From contig NZ_CP115768.1 of assembly GCF_027912835.1 (NCBI RefSeq), positions 2,720,501-2,784,500 on the forward strand: a DNA stretch of 64,000 bases. The letters are read 5' to 3'. The notes under the pieces were generated by a model that saw only the letters and a list, made by a program, of their open reading frames with translations, made no database searches and was not told where the DNA came from. The translations under genes were made by a program, and so were the position numbers. How positions within the stretch are numbered: the stretch's first letter is position 1; the number at the start of each line of letters is the position of its first letter. This document shows positions 36,886-46,002 of this stretch, in pieces. This DNA is from Paracoccus sediminicola. GTDB lineage: Bacteria; Pseudomonadota; Alphaproteobacteria; Rhodobacterales; Rhodobacteraceae.

Positions 36886-37905
36886 ATGCGAGTGCTTGTG
36901 ACCGGCGCGGCCGGTTTCATTGGTTACCATCTCTCCGAACTTCTGCTGGCCGAAGGCCACGAGGTGATCGGTCTCGACAGCCATAACGATTACTACGACC
37001 CGGCGCTGAAGACCGCGCGTGAGTCTCGTCTGACCGGAAGCGACGCCTATCACGCGGTGCGCGGCAAGGTCGAAGACCCCGGTCTGCTGGCAGGGCTTTT
37101 CGCGAAGCACCAGCCCGAGGCGGTCGTTCATCTGGCCGCACAGGCCGGCGTTCGCTATTCAATCGAGAATCCGCGCGCCTATGTGGAGGCAAATCTTCTC
37201 GGCAGTTTCGAACTGCTGGAGGCCGCTCGGACCCATCCTCCCAAACATCTTCTGATGGCATCGACCAGTTCGGTCTATGGCGCCAATACCGAAATGCCCT
37301 ATCGCGAGATCGACAAGGTCGACACTCAGATGTCCTTCTATGCGGCGACCAAGAAGTCGAACGAGGCGATGGCGCATAGCTACGCGCATCTCTTCGATAT
37401 TCCGACGACCATGTTTCGCTTCTTCACCGTTTACGGCCCTTGGGGGCGGCCCGACATGGCGCCGTATCTCTTCACCTCGGCAATCTTCGAGGGGCGACCG
37501 ATCAAGGTGTTCAATCATGGGAATATGCGGCGCGATTTTACCTATGTGACCGATCTCGTGCGGGCTATCCGCCTGCTGATCGACGCCCCGCCCGAGCGTC
37601 CTGGGGACGCGTCCCGGATCGGCGCGGATGACAGCCTGTCTCCGGTCGCACCGTGGCGGGTGGTCAATATCGGCAACGGCGAATCGGTCGAGCTGATGGA
37701 TTTCATCGCCGCGATCGAGGCGGCCTCCGGACGCGAAGCGATCAAGGAAATGCTGCCGATCCAGCCGGGCGATGTGCCTGCGACCTGGGCGGACACGGCG
37801 CTGCTGCGCCGGCTCACCGGCTATGCGCCGCAGACCTCGGTCCGCGAGGGAATGAAGGCCTATGTCGACTGGTTCCGGGAATATTACGGGGTAGATGCAG
37901 GGTGA
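36886..37905 (+). CDS. NAD-dependent epimerase (UDP-glucuronate 4-epimerase-like)
   Basis: A 339-residue extended SDR enzyme. The NAD motif TGAAGFIGYHL is at residue 7, the catalytic region is STSSVYG near residue 126 and the YxxxK pair in FYAATKKSNE near residue 148. The segments PYREIDKVDTQMSFYAATKK and YGPWGRPDMAPYLF are typical of the CapI/UDP-glucuronate epimerase group, which makes UDP-galacturonate for capsules. ATG 36886 follows GAAGGAAT. Its stop overlaps the GTG of the ATP-grasp gene by 4 bases. Confidence 0.93.
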   Translation: MRVLVTGAAGFIGYHLSELLLAEGHEVIGLDSHNDYYDPALKTARESRLTGSDAYHAVRGKVEDPGLLAGLFAKHQPEAVVHLAAQAGVRYSIENPRAYVEANLLGSFELLEAARTHPPKHLLMASTSSVYGANTEMPYREIDKVDTQMSFYAATKKSNEAMAHSYAHLFDIPTTMFRFFTVYGPWGRPDMAPYLFTSAIFEGRPIKVFNHGNMRRDFTYVTDLVRAIRLLIDAPPERPGDASRIGADDSLSPVAPWRVVNIGNGESVELMDFIAAIEAASGREAIKEMLPIQPGDVPATWADTALLRRLTGYAPQTSVREGMKAYVDWFREYYGVDAG

Positions 37906-38873
37906 CAGACGCAGACGACATCCCCGTCCTGATCTCTTCCGCCGGTCGCCGCGGGGCGCTTGTCCGCAGCTTTCAACAAGCGGGCGGTGCGTCGGGCCGT
38001 GTCGTGGTGCATGGCTGCGACATGCAGCCGGACTTGTCTTCGGGCTGCATGTTGTCCGACTTTGCGCATCAGGTTCCGCGCTGCACCGATCCCGGTTTCA
38101 TTGACCGGATCGAACAGATTGTGCGTGAAAACGGCATTCGGATGATCGTGCCGACCATCGACACCGAGCTCGCCGCTTACGCCGCCGCGGCGGATCGGCT
38201 GGCTTCGGCAGGTGCGCAGGTCCATGTCTCTCCACCCGAAGTGATCTCGGTCGTGCGCGACAAGCTGAGCACGATGCAGACGCTTTCCGCGGCTGGCGTG
38301 CCGGTCCCCGAGACCTGCACCGAGGATGAGCTGCGCGACGCGCCCACCCGTCTGGGCTGGCCGGTCTTCGGAAAGCCCGTCGGCGGAAGTGCCAGCCGCG
38401 GTCTGGGCATTTACGCCAACTTGCAAGAGCTTCCGGCGCGCTTTCCCGAGCCGATGATGTTTCAGCCCGTGCTGTCCGGCCCCGAATACACAGTGAATAT
38501 TTTTATCGACCGGAAGGGTTCGCTGCGCTGCGTGGTGCCGCATCTGCGTATCCAGACCCGCGCCGGAGAGGTGGAAAAAGGCCGGACCGAGCGCCGTGCC
38601 GATCTGCGGAAAATCGCGGAGGGTATTCATCGCGCATTACCCTCCGCGCGGGGTGTGCTGTGTTTTCAGGTCATCGACGACGCTGATCGCGGCCCTCAGG
38701 TCATCGAAATCAATGCACGCTTCGGCGGCGGCTACCCGCTGGCTCATCACGCCGGAGCGCGCTTCGCCGACTGGCTTGTGCAAGAGCTGGGCGGCAAGGC
38801 AAGCGATGCCAACGACGCTTGGCGCGAGGGGGTAACCATGTTGAGATATGACGATGCCGTCTTCACCGGATAA
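37902..38873 (+). CDS. ATP-grasp domain protein
   Basis: A 323-residue ATP-grasp ligase of the carbamoyl-phosphate-synthase-like group. An N-terminal Rossmann-like part (VLISSAGRRGALVRSF) is followed by the ATP-binding domain: VRDKLSTMQTLSAAGVPVP, FGKPVGGSASRGLGI near residue 150, and VIEINARFGGGYPLAHHAG near residue 268 with the Mg2+ ligands. It probably joins a carboxylate to an amine, for example an amino acid to a uronic acid residue, given the epimerase upstream; the substrate is not proven. GTG 37902 overlaps the epimerase stop (GTGA). Confidence 0.87.
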   Translation: MTDADDIPVLISSAGRRGALVRSFQQAGGASGRVVVHGCDMQPDLSSGCMLSDFAHQVPRCTDPGFIDRIEQIVRENGIRMIVPTIDTELAAYAAAADRLASAGAQVHVSPPEVISVVRDKLSTMQTLSAAGVPVPETCTEDELRDAPTRLGWPVFGKPVGGSASRGLGIYANLQELPARFPEPMMFQPVLSGPEYTVNIFIDRKGSLRCVVPHLRIQTRAGEVEKGRTERRADLRKIAEGIHRALPSARGVLCFQVIDDADRGPQVIEINARFGGGYPLAHHAGARFADWLVQELGGKASDANDAWREGVTMLRYDDAVFTG

Positions 38874-39525
38874 GAGGATCGTGTTCGACCTCGACGACAC
38901 GCTCTATCTTGAGCGTGACTTTGCCTATAGCGGCTTCGCCGCGGTCGGAGAATGGATCGGCAAGCGCCACGGGGTCGAAGGCTTCGCAGGTGTCTGCCGG
39001 TGCCTTTTCGACAACGCGCATCGGCGGCGGATTTTCGATGAAGCGTTGCAGCAGTGCCGGCTTTCGAACCGGCAGAATGTCGGCGAATTGGTGTCCGTCT
39101 ACCGGGGTCACAAGCCTGATATCGCGCTGTGTCCCGATGCGGCGCGCTATCTGGACGATCATGAAGGACCGTTCGCCCTGATCACAGACGGGCCGGAGCG
39201 GACGCAGCGCTCGAAGATTGCTGCGCTTGGTATCGCCGGGCATTTCGATGCAATTATCCCGACCGGGCAGTGGCCCGACGGGTTCGGCAAACCACATCGG
39301 CGCGCCTTCGATGAGATCGCGACCACGGCGGGCGGACGGCAATGCGTCTATGTCGGGGACAACGCGCTGAAGGATTTCGTTACGCCCAACCGCATGGGCT
39401 GGCTGACAGTGCAGATTCAGCGACCGGGCCGGGTTCACGATGCCCCGCCGCCTGACACCGACCACGCGGCGCAGGCACAGATCGCTTCACTCGATCAGCT
39501 GGATGCCGTCCTCTCGGAGATCTGA
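38848..39525 (+). CDS. HAD-superfamily hydrolase
   Basis: A 225-residue HAD phosphatase. Motif I is FDLDDTLY near residue 14, motif II ITDG near residue 113, Lys of motif III in GFGKPHRRAFD near residue 149, and motif IV VYVGDNALKDF near residue 170. It overlaps the ATP-grasp gene by 26 bases and is in the same operon. Such ATP-grasp/HAD pairs occur in capsule loci, where the phosphatase may act on a phosphorylated precursor; the substrate is unknown. ATG 38848 or 38854 may be used. The last 39 bases overlap the convergent glycosyltransferase. Confidence 0.88.
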   Translation: MTMPSSPDKRIVFDLDDTLYLERDFAYSGFAAVGEWIGKRHGVEGFAGVCRCLFDNAHRRRIFDEALQQCRLSNRQNVGELVSVYRGHKPDIALCPDAARYLDDHEGPFALITDGPERTQRSKIAALGIAGHFDAIIPTGQWPDGFGKPHRRAFDEIATTAGGRQCVYVGDNALKDFVTPNRMGWLTVQIQRPGRVHDAPPPDTDHAAQAQIASLDQLDAVLSEI

Positions 39526-40614
39526 ACCGACTGGCGATTTGCTTAGGCCGCGCGCAGCCTCGTCGATCAACTGGTCCCAGAGCCCCATGATCCGATCTGG
39601 GTCGAGCCGCGAGGCCATGATCTCAGGCGAGCTGCTCAGATGCTTGCGCAGCGTCGCGTCGCGGGCAAATTTCTCCATCGCAGCGGTCATCGCCGGGACA
39701 TCGCCGTCAGGAACAAGCAGCCCGTTCACCCCGTCATGGATCATTTCGCCGATACTGTAAGGACAGTCGAAGCCGATTGCGGGCAGGCCGGAACAGGTGG
39801 CCTCGGCCAGAACGTTGCAGAACCCCTCGTAGCGCGAGCTGACCACAAGCGCGTCGCCTGCACCCAACCATTCTCGCGCCGAGCCGGCCAGCCCGGCCAG
39901 CCGGACCCGCTTCTCCAATCCGCGCGAGTTGATCTGGCGCTGAAGCGTATCGGCGCGGTGGCCCTGCCCGAAAATATCCAGCGTTGCGTCAAGATCCTGC
40001 GGCAGCGCTGCAAAGGCGTCGATCAGCATATCGAAGCCCTTCTGTTCGACCAGACGACCTACGGCCACAAAACGACAATGATCCGTCGGTGCGGCGGGGG
40101 TGTAATCCACGGGAAGGCATGGATTCGGGATGATATGGGCCCGCCGTTGCTGCGCAGGTGGAAGATCCGCGGCGGCGTCCCGCGTCTGCATCGCAATCCC
40201 GGCGGCGCGGGGCATCAATTTCCGCTGAAACTTGCGCCAGAATCTCGCGGACTGGGCGCTTGGATTGTTTCGCTCAGAGATGACCACCGGAATGTCGGAC
40301 CCGGTCGCCGCGAATAATGTCAGACAATTGACCTTGGTCAGAAAACTGACGATCAGATCGGGCCGCAGCTTTCGGATCAGCCGCGCCGTGCCGAGCGCGC
40401 GGCGTGGCTGAACGAAGCGTCCGCCTTTTCCGCGCGGGCCGACCACATGCAGCGTCACCTCTGGTGGATAGGGAAAGAACGATCCCTCGGGTCCCATCGT
40501 CATGGCGCCGACGTGAACCTCGTCGCCCTGTGCCGCGCGATGTGCTGCAAGCGCTGCCATGACCTTCTCGGCTCCTCCTGCCGAGAAACCGGCTTGCATC
40601 ATAAGGATTTTCAT
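39487..40614 (-). CDS. GT4-family glycosyltransferase
   Basis: A 375-residue retaining glycosyltransferase of GT-B fold. The N-terminal ILMMQAGFSAGGAEKVMAAL is the acceptor-side loop; the C-terminal EX7E-type motif is SRYEGFCNVLAEATCSGLPA near residue 285, which binds the nucleotide sugar. ATG 40614, with GGAGA upstream, begins the conserved fold. It is the last gene of the reverse-strand operon that starts with the FlaA1-type dehydratase. Acceptor and donor sugars are unknown. Confidence 0.92.
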   Translation of the reverse strand: MKILMMQAGFSAGGAEKVMAALAAHRAAQGDEVHVGAMTMGPEGSFFPYPPEVTLHVVGPRGKGGRFVQPRRALGTARLIRKLRPDLIVSFLTKVNCLTLFAATGSDIPVVISERNNPSAQSARFWRKFQRKLMPRAAGIAMQTRDAAADLPPAQQRRAHIIPNPCLPVDYTPAAPTDHCRFVAVGRLVEQKGFDMLIDAFAALPQDLDATLDIFGQGHRADTLQRQINSRGLEKRVRLAGLAGSAREWLGAGDALVVSSRYEGFCNVLAEATCSGLPAIGFDCPYSIGEMIHDGVNGLLVPDGDVPAMTAAMEKFARDATLRKHLSSSPEIMASRLDPDRIMGLWDQLIDEAARGLSKSPVGSDLREDGIQLIE

Positions 40615-40630
40615 ACGGTTTCTCCGCAGA

Positions 40631-41428
40631 CTATTCGGCAGCTTTCGACGCTGCGGGACGGCCAAGCTGTAGCCAGGGCGGCGGGTCGGACATGCAATAT
40701 GTGCTCAGCCGCTTGCGATCAGCGACCGTATCCACCGGCTGCCAGAAGCCGTAATGACGGAATGCCATCAGCTCGCCATCCATTGAAAGCTGCGACAGAG
40801 GCGCGCCTTCCAGCGGTTCCTGATCATCGACGAGATAGTCGAAAATCGTTGGCTCAAACACGAAGAACCCGCCATTGATCCAAGCATCCTGGCTGCGCAG
40901 CTTGTCGGTATAGGCCGTCACGCGGCTATCCAGAAGCTCGACACTGCCGAGGCGTGCCGGTGGGCGGACGGCGGTGAGAGTGGCGATCTTGCCGTGGCTG
41001 TCATGGAAGTCGAGCAGAGACTCGATGTCGATATTGCCGAGCGCATCGGCGTAGCCGACCATGAAACGCTCATCCCCGACCCATTTTCGGAGCAGCCGCA
41101 GCCGCCCGCTGCTTGACGTGTAATGCCCGGTATCGACCACTCCGACCTTCCAGCCGGCACCATGGGTCGGGTGCAGGTCGATCTTTCCGCTGTCGATCGA
41201 GACCCGCACGTCATTCGCCATAAGATGATAATTGGCGAAGAACTGCTTGATCGTGACGGCCTGATGCCCCGCAGCGACAATGAAATCCCTATGGCCGAAA
41301 TGGCTGTAGATATCCATCACGCGGGTCATGATCGGGCGACCGCCGACCTCGATCATGGGTTTCGGTATCTGATTATGCTCTCCTGCCGGCAGGTCATCAG
41401 CGCCGCCAGCGAGCAGGATCGTCTTCAT
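40631..41428 (-). CDS. glucose-1-phosphate cytidylyltransferase-like nucleotidyltransferase
   Basis: A 265-residue protein of the RfbF group, which makes CDP-glucose from CTP and glucose-1-phosphate. Matching segments are IPKPMIEVGGRPIM, MDIYSHFGHRDFIVAAGH, MVGYADALGNIDIESLLDFH and HGKIATLTAVRPPARLGSVE. The nucleotide-binding loop after LAGG reads ADDLPAGEHNQ, whereas family members have GxGTRLxEET. The loss is in frame, so this is not a sequencing frameshift. Together with the missing CDP-glucose dehydratase, this makes a normal CDP-glucose role doubtful. ATG 41428 follows AAAGGA. Confidence 0.85.
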   Translation of the reverse strand: MKTILLAGGADDLPAGEHNQIPKPMIEVGGRPIMTRVMDIYSHFGHRDFIVAAGHQAVTIKQFFANYHLMANDVRVSIDSGKIDLHPTHGAGWKVGVVDTGHYTSSSGRLRLLRKWVGDERFMVGYADALGNIDIESLLDFHDSHGKIATLTAVRPPARLGSVELLDSRVTAYTDKLRSQDAWINGGFFVFEPTIFDYLVDDQEPLEGAPLSQLSMDGELMAFRHYGFWQPVDTVADRKRLSTYCMSDPPPWLQLGRPAASKAAE

Positions 41429-41480
41429 CTCGCGTCCTTTCGTCTTACTGGCAAACGCGCCCCGCCTGCGCACGCACCCA

Positions 41481-42722
41481 TCATGCGACCGCGACCTGAT
41501 TGGCGGTGTCAGAGGCGGCGGAGTCTGAGGCATTCTCCGGCTCCAGACCGATTTCGGTCAGAAGACGGCGGTTCACCAGATGAACATCGTTGTTCCGGCA
41601 GACCCGGCTGCGCGCCTGGGCGCCCATTTTCGGAGCGAGTCCGGGGTCTTCGATAAAGCGGCGCATCGCATCGGCGAGCGCGGCGCTGTCTCCCGTCGGG
41701 ACGACGAAACCGCCATCGCCATCCCCCACGGTCTCGCCGCAGCCCGGCGCGTCAGTGGTGATGACCGGTCGGGCGCAGGACATCGCCTCGAGTATGGTGC
41801 GCGGAATACCCTCGCGAAGCCGCGTCGGAAGCACGAAGACATGAGCCTGCGCGAGATAGGGGCGCACGTCGCGGGTCGCGCCGTGATAGGTAATCTCTCC
41901 CGCTTCGTGCCAGATTTGCAGCGTTCCGGCGTCGATTGCGTCGGGATTGCTGTCGGTCGGACCGAGCAGCCCAAGCTTGAATTCGAGACCTTCTGCCCGA
42001 AGTCGAGCGGCCGCATCGAGAAGATCGTCCAGCCCCTTGCTACGCAGCATCCGCGCGGTGAACAGAAAGGTGGTCGGGCCGTCCGGCATCGGTGTGGGCA
42101 CGAAGCGCTGCGTGTCCGCGCCAGATCCGGGCAGGGCTATCATCCGTGCTTCTTCGGGGATCATGCTGAAGCGGAGGAGGTCATGCAAATCCGCAGAGTT
42201 ATAGTGAAAGCCAAGCCGCATCTTGCTGAGGGCGCGGCGATGCAGCTCGATCGCGACCCGGCGAACGATACGGCGCTTGCCCTTGGGTTCGTCCTCGGAA
42301 AAGGCGTAACCGAGTCCGGTAAAAAGCGGATAGCAGCGCGGATGATTTTCCATCTTGGCGGCCATGCTGCCCCAGACGATCGGCTTCATCGTATAGGGCA
42401 GGATCACATCGGGCTTGCGGTCGCGGATCAGCTTGCGCAGCGCGACGAGTGTCTTGAGATCCCGCACCGGATTAAGGCCAGTGCGGTCCATTGGCACCGT
42501 CAGCGGTTCGATCCCCTCAGCGCGGAGTGTCGCTTCGGTCTCGCTGTCGAAATCGGGTGCCGCCGCCAGCACGTGATGGCCATTCGCGACCATCCGCCGC
42601 ATCAGCTCGAGCCTGAAATTGACCAGCGACCAAGCCAGCCCGGCAATCACCAGCACAATGCGGCCGGGTGATTGCGCGTTGGCTTCGGCCGGGGCTGTGG
42701 CGGTTGCCACCAGCGCGTTCAT
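41481..42722 (-). CDS. GT4-family glycosyltransferase (PglA-like)
   Basis: A 413-residue GT-B enzyme. N-terminal landmarks are VIAGLAWSLVNFRLELMRRM and MVANGHHVLAAAPD; the C-terminal nucleotide-sugar site is TRLREGIPRTILEAMSCARP near residue 305 (EX7E). This organisation resembles PglA, which adds a sugar to undecaprenyl-diphospho-bacillosamine. Its ATG overlaps the stop of the FlaA1-type gene by 4 bases, so the dehydratase and this transferase are translated together. Function as second-sugar transferase is plausible, not proven. Confidence 0.93.
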   Translation of the reverse strand: MNALVATATAPAEANAQSPGRIVLVIAGLAWSLVNFRLELMRRMVANGHHVLAAAPDFDSETEATLRAEGIEPLTVPMDRTGLNPVRDLKTLVALRKLIRDRKPDVILPYTMKPIVWGSMAAKMENHPRCYPLFTGLGYAFSEDEPKGKRRIVRRVAIELHRRALSKMRLGFHYNSADLHDLLRFSMIPEEARMIALPGSGADTQRFVPTPMPDGPTTFLFTARMLRSKGLDDLLDAAARLRAEGLEFKLGLLGPTDSNPDAIDAGTLQIWHEAGEITYHGATRDVRPYLAQAHVFVLPTRLREGIPRTILEAMSCARPVITTDAPGCGETVGDGDGGFVVPTGDSAALADAMRRFIEDPGLAPKMGAQARSRVCRNNDVHLVNRRLLTEIGLEPENASDSAASDTANQVAVA

Positions 42723-44803
42723 GCGAAGGCCTTTCCTCGCTCGATCTCCGCCTCGACAGGCGGTCTGCTCAGCTGACGGGACGCGGCCGGCTGCGGTTTG
42801 GGGGCAGGGAAGGGGCGCACCTCGGCCTCGGGCAACGCGCCGCCGAAACCCGGGACGAGATCGGCCAGACCGCGACGCACCGACTGTTCATCACCGCTGC
42901 GCGCCGAACGTTCCAGCTTGAGCAGTGCCGCACGAAGCCGCGACATCGGGACTGCGTTCGGGATCGCGCAGCTCACACCGGCGAAGCCAGCAGGCTGCAC
43001 AACCTCCGTGCGGTCAAACAGCTCTTCAAAGAGCTTTTCGCCTGGGCGAATGCCGATGAAGTCGATCTTCACGTCTTTACCCGGTTCCTTACCGGCCATG
43101 CGGATCATGCGCTCGGCCAAATCGACGATGCGGACGGGCTGACCCATATCCAGAACATAGATGCGGCCATTATCGTCCCCGCTGCGCAGCCCCTGGGCAG
43201 CGGCGACAAGTGTCAGCTCGACGGCCTCGCGGATTGTCATGAAGTAACGTTCCATGTCCGGATGGGTCACGGTCAGCGGGCCACCGCGTGCGATCTGTTC
43301 CTGGAACAGGGGGATCAGCGAGCCGGAGGAGCCGAGCACATTGCCGAAGCGCACCGCAAAGAAGCGCGTATCGCAGCCCAGATCGCGGGTAATGAGATCC
43401 TGCGCCTGACAGTAGAATTCGGCCACGCGCTTGGTCGCGCCCATAATATTCGTCGTGTTGACAGCCTTGTCGGTCGACACCTGCACAAAGGCTTTCACGC
43501 CGACGGAACGGGCCGCGTCGCAGACATTCCGCGTGCCGATCACATTGGTCAGCACACCCTCGCACGGGTTGGCTTCGACCAGAGGCACATGCTTCAGCGC
43601 CGCGGCGTTGAACACCATGTCCGGTCGATGTTCTTCGAAGATCGACTGGAGATGCACACGGTCGCGGATGCAGCACAGATGAAGCGCGCGCGGCACGTCG
43701 GGGAAATGCCGTCCCAGCAGGCGATCCACCTGATAGGCGTTGAATTCGGAATTTTCGACCAGCACCAGCTCTGCCGGGTTCAGCGAGGCAAGCTGCCTGA
43801 CGAGTTCGCTGCCGATAGAACCGCCAGCGCCTGTCACCAGCACACGCTTACCGCGATATGTGTCGCGCAAAAGCTGCATCTCAACCCTCTTTTGGGGGCG
43901 GGTGAGCACATCCTCAGGATCGATGGTCGCCACATTGCCGCCCATACGGAAGGTCGGCTGTTCTTCGGTCAAGTTGGGCAGCGAGCGCACCTTGATTCCT
44001 TGAGCCTCTGCCCAATTGCGCAGCATCTCGATGCCTTCACGATCGAAATGTGTGACGGTTTCGGTCAGCAGAAGGCATCGCGGCAGCTCTTCGGCGGTCA
44101 TGAGCTTGCGGATGATCGGCTTCGGATCGCGGATCGAGCCGAGGATTGGCACCGAGTGGAACAGCAGATCGGTGCTTTCCATCGAATCGTCGATGATCCC
44201 GACGACCTTGTAGGGTGACAGACCTTGATGCACGGCGCGCATGAACAGATCGCTTGTGGCGCCCAGGCCCACCAAAACCACCGGCTCACCCTGCGATGCT
44301 ATCGCTGCATGACGGCGGTTGCGCCGCATGACCTCGCGCGTCAGCGCCGTGACGCGGGCGCCCACGAACAGGGTCAGCATGATAAGCAGCATGATCGGGA
44401 AAGTTGTGACCGGCAGTTCCGGAAGCCAGCCAATCCCGCGCGCCAGGAACCAGCAGGCACCAACCCCGAACAGGCTGCCCGGAAGCAGGGACAAAAGTCC
44501 GGGCATGGTCGCGGAATGCCGATGCTGTCGATAGAATCCCGACATGGTCAGGATCGGCATGACGACCAGCAAAGACGCAATGACGAATTCCGGCACGACG
44601 GCCAGTTCGGTCGTGCTCAGATGTGCGCCAGACGCAAGAATGACGGCCGAACTCGATGCAATCAGCACCGCGATTGCATCTGCCGCAAATAGTTTACGAT
44701 TGGCACGAAGTTCAGATCTGATTAGCTGAAAGTTTTTCTGTGCAACAGGCCTCTGTTGCCAAAACTCTACGACATTCGCTAGCATTACCAAGCACCCATT
44801 CAT
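42719..44803 (-). CDS. nucleoside-diphosphate sugar 4,6-dehydratase/epimerase (FlaA1/CapD/PglF type)
   Basis: A 694-residue membrane-linked SDR protein. Four N-terminal helices (residues about 45-140) and a CoA-binding-like fold lead to the NAD site TGAGGSIGSEL near residue 323 and the catalytic STDKAVNTTNIMGATK near residue 440, with Thr-Asp-Lys replacing the usual Tyr as in PglF. The product would be a UDP-4-keto-6-deoxy-HexNAc, the substrate of the DegT aminotransferase at 53186. ATG 44803 or 44785 may be used. The AT-rich stretch upstream (44804-45104) should hold its promoter. Confidence 0.93.
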   Translation of the reverse strand: MNGCLVMLANVVEFWQQRPVAQKNFQLIRSELRANRKLFAADAIAVLIASSSAVILASGAHLSTTELAVVPEFVIASLLVVMPILTMSGFYRQHRHSATMPGLLSLLPGSLFGVGACWFLARGIGWLPELPVTTFPIMLLIMLTLFVGARVTALTREVMRRNRRHAAIASQGEPVVLVGLGATSDLFMRAVHQGLSPYKVVGIIDDSMESTDLLFHSVPILGSIRDPKPIIRKLMTAEELPRCLLLTETVTHFDREGIEMLRNWAEAQGIKVRSLPNLTEEQPTFRMGGNVATIDPEDVLTRPQKRVEMQLLRDTYRGKRVLVTGAGGSIGSELVRQLASLNPAELVLVENSEFNAYQVDRLLGRHFPDVPRALHLCCIRDRVHLQSIFEEHRPDMVFNAAALKHVPLVEANPCEGVLTNVIGTRNVCDAARSVGVKAFVQVSTDKAVNTTNIMGATKRVAEFYCQAQDLITRDLGCDTRFFAVRFGNVLGSSGSLIPLFQEQIARGGPLTVTHPDMERYFMTIREAVELTLVAAAQGLRSGDDNGRIYVLDMGQPVRIVDLAERMIRMAGKEPGKDVKIDFIGIRPGEKLFEELFDRTEVVQPAGFAGVSCAIPNAVPMSRLRAALLKLERSARSGDEQSVRRGLADLVPGFGGALPEAEVRPFPAPKPQPAASRQLSRPPVEAEIERGKAFA

Positions 44804-45104
44804 GTCCTACAGGAAGACCCCCGGACAACCCCTCACAATAACAGTACAATTTCCCCAACGTGATGATCGCACGTTCTCTATACAAGTAACCCGTTCTTTT
44901 GCATAGGTTGCGAAAATAGAGATCCCTATAATTTGATACAAACAATCGTTAAATCAATGGGCGTAACGCCGGAGAATCGCCTTGGTTCACATAACATACG
45001 AAGATAGGAAATATTAACCATCTCAACCGTGAGGTGTATTTATGTAAATTAATTCTCTTTAATGCCGAGTATAGTTGGTGCTTCTGATTCAGCACAGCAG
45101 CAAA
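44804..45104. other. AT-rich gene-free region upstream of the FlaA1-type operon
   Basis: This stretch is clearly lower in GC than its surroundings, with many TA-rich tracts. Short open frames cross it (for example 44949-45140, minus strand) but have no ribosome site or recognisable product. It most likely contains the promoter and control sites of the minus-strand operon that begins at 44803. No clear TTGACA-type promoter was found on that strand. Confidence 0.5.
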
Positions 45105-45136
45105 TTGCGCACAGGCGGCGAATCGCCTATGCGCAA
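45105..45136 (-). terminator. long stem-loop downstream of the sulfotransferase
   Basis: Bases 45105-45117 pair with 45124-45136 in 12 of 13 positions, with a 6-base loop (GCGAAT). On the minus strand it begins 33 bases after the sulfotransferase stop and is followed only by a short T run, so it fits a terminator or a 3'-end stabiliser for the wzc-to-sulfotransferase transcript. Confidence 0.6.
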
Positions 45137-45168
45137 CCATGACGTGACGAATTCTTGACAGATATATT

Positions 45169-45996
45169 CTAAGCGGAGCCCCAGGCCGCGAAATCCAGCC
45201 CCGTCAACTTGCGCAAATCTGAGATTTGCGGGGCGTAGAATTCCGCAAGATCCGCACGCAGCGCCGGGTCGAATGGTGGGTATTTTTCGGGTCGGGCGAC
45301 GGCGCTGCGGAGCGTGTCGATCACCCTGGTATGACGGATCGGGTCGAGGACCGGTCGCAGCGGAGTCAGTATGCGGCGTAACGAACGCGGCACCCGGGCC
45401 GAGCTGGCATCTTTCACGCGCCCTTCGATAGGCGGGGCAAGCTGTTCCGCCAGGCCGAGATGCTCGGAGAATCGTTTGAGCTGGCGCTGCGGCTGCGCGG
45501 CAATATCCTCATAGCGCAGCACGAGGATCTGCTCGCGATGGAACAGGTCAAAGAAGCGTTGCAAATGATCGGCATAGCGCCCATCGCTCAGGAAGCGGCC
45601 ATTCGCCGCGCGGTCCGGATCAAGGTGACGGTTAATGTCACCATCGACCTCGCCCCTGCGAAACAGCATCAGATAATCGGAATAGGCGCGGGCCACCGGG
45701 TCACGCAGCTGAAAGATCAGCCTGACATCCGGGATGTGGCGGTGAATGCGCGCCGCGGCGTCGGGCATGGTCAGATAGCTGTTCGACTTCTCGCCCAACA
45801 GCACCGCGTCTGGCGCCGGGCCAAGTTCGGCCAGATAAGCCTCCATGCCTTCCTCATAACGGCGCGAGAAGAAATGCGGCTCGTGATTGGGCATCGAAAC
45901 GCGCGGAGATTGCTGCAAGGAATGTTGCAACCAGGTCGTCGCCGATTTGGCGGCTCCGGCGATGATGAAGTCGGGAAGGCGTGATGAAGCTGTCAT
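45169..45996 (-). CDS. sulfotransferase
   Basis: A 275-residue PAPS-dependent sulfotransferase. The 5'-phosphosulfate loop GAAKSATTWL starts near residue 13 and the 3'-phosphate motif LRDPVARAYSDY near residue 97. HFFSRRYEEGMEAYLAELG between them is typical of the heparan/NodH-like group. It probably sulfates the exported polysaccharide. It is the last gene of the operon wzc-lyase-export protein-sulfotransferase, 6 bases from its neighbour. Confidence 0.93.
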   Translation of the reverse strand: MTASSRLPDFIIAGAAKSATTWLQHSLQQSPRVSMPNHEPHFFSRRYEEGMEAYLAELGPAPDAVLLGEKSNSYLTMPDAAARIHRHIPDVRLIFQLRDPVARAYSDYLMLFRRGEVDGDINRHLDPDRAANGRFLSDGRYADHLQRFFDLFHREQILVLRYEDIAAQPQRQLKRFSEHLGLAEQLAPPIEGRVKDASSARVPRSLRRILTPLRPVLDPIRHTRVIDTLRSAVARPEKYPPFDPALRADLAEFYAPQISDLRKLTGLDFAAWGSA

Positions 45997-46002
45997 GTCT
46001 GA

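Noticed and set aside
44712..44945. 77-codon minus-strand frame overlapping the FlaA1-type gene start
   Set aside because: It lies out of frame over the start of a clear gene and has no family features or ribosome site.
44949..45140. 63-codon minus-strand frame in the AT-rich gap
   Set aside because: No ribosome site, no recognisable product, and the frame crosses the strong stem-loop at 45105-45136.
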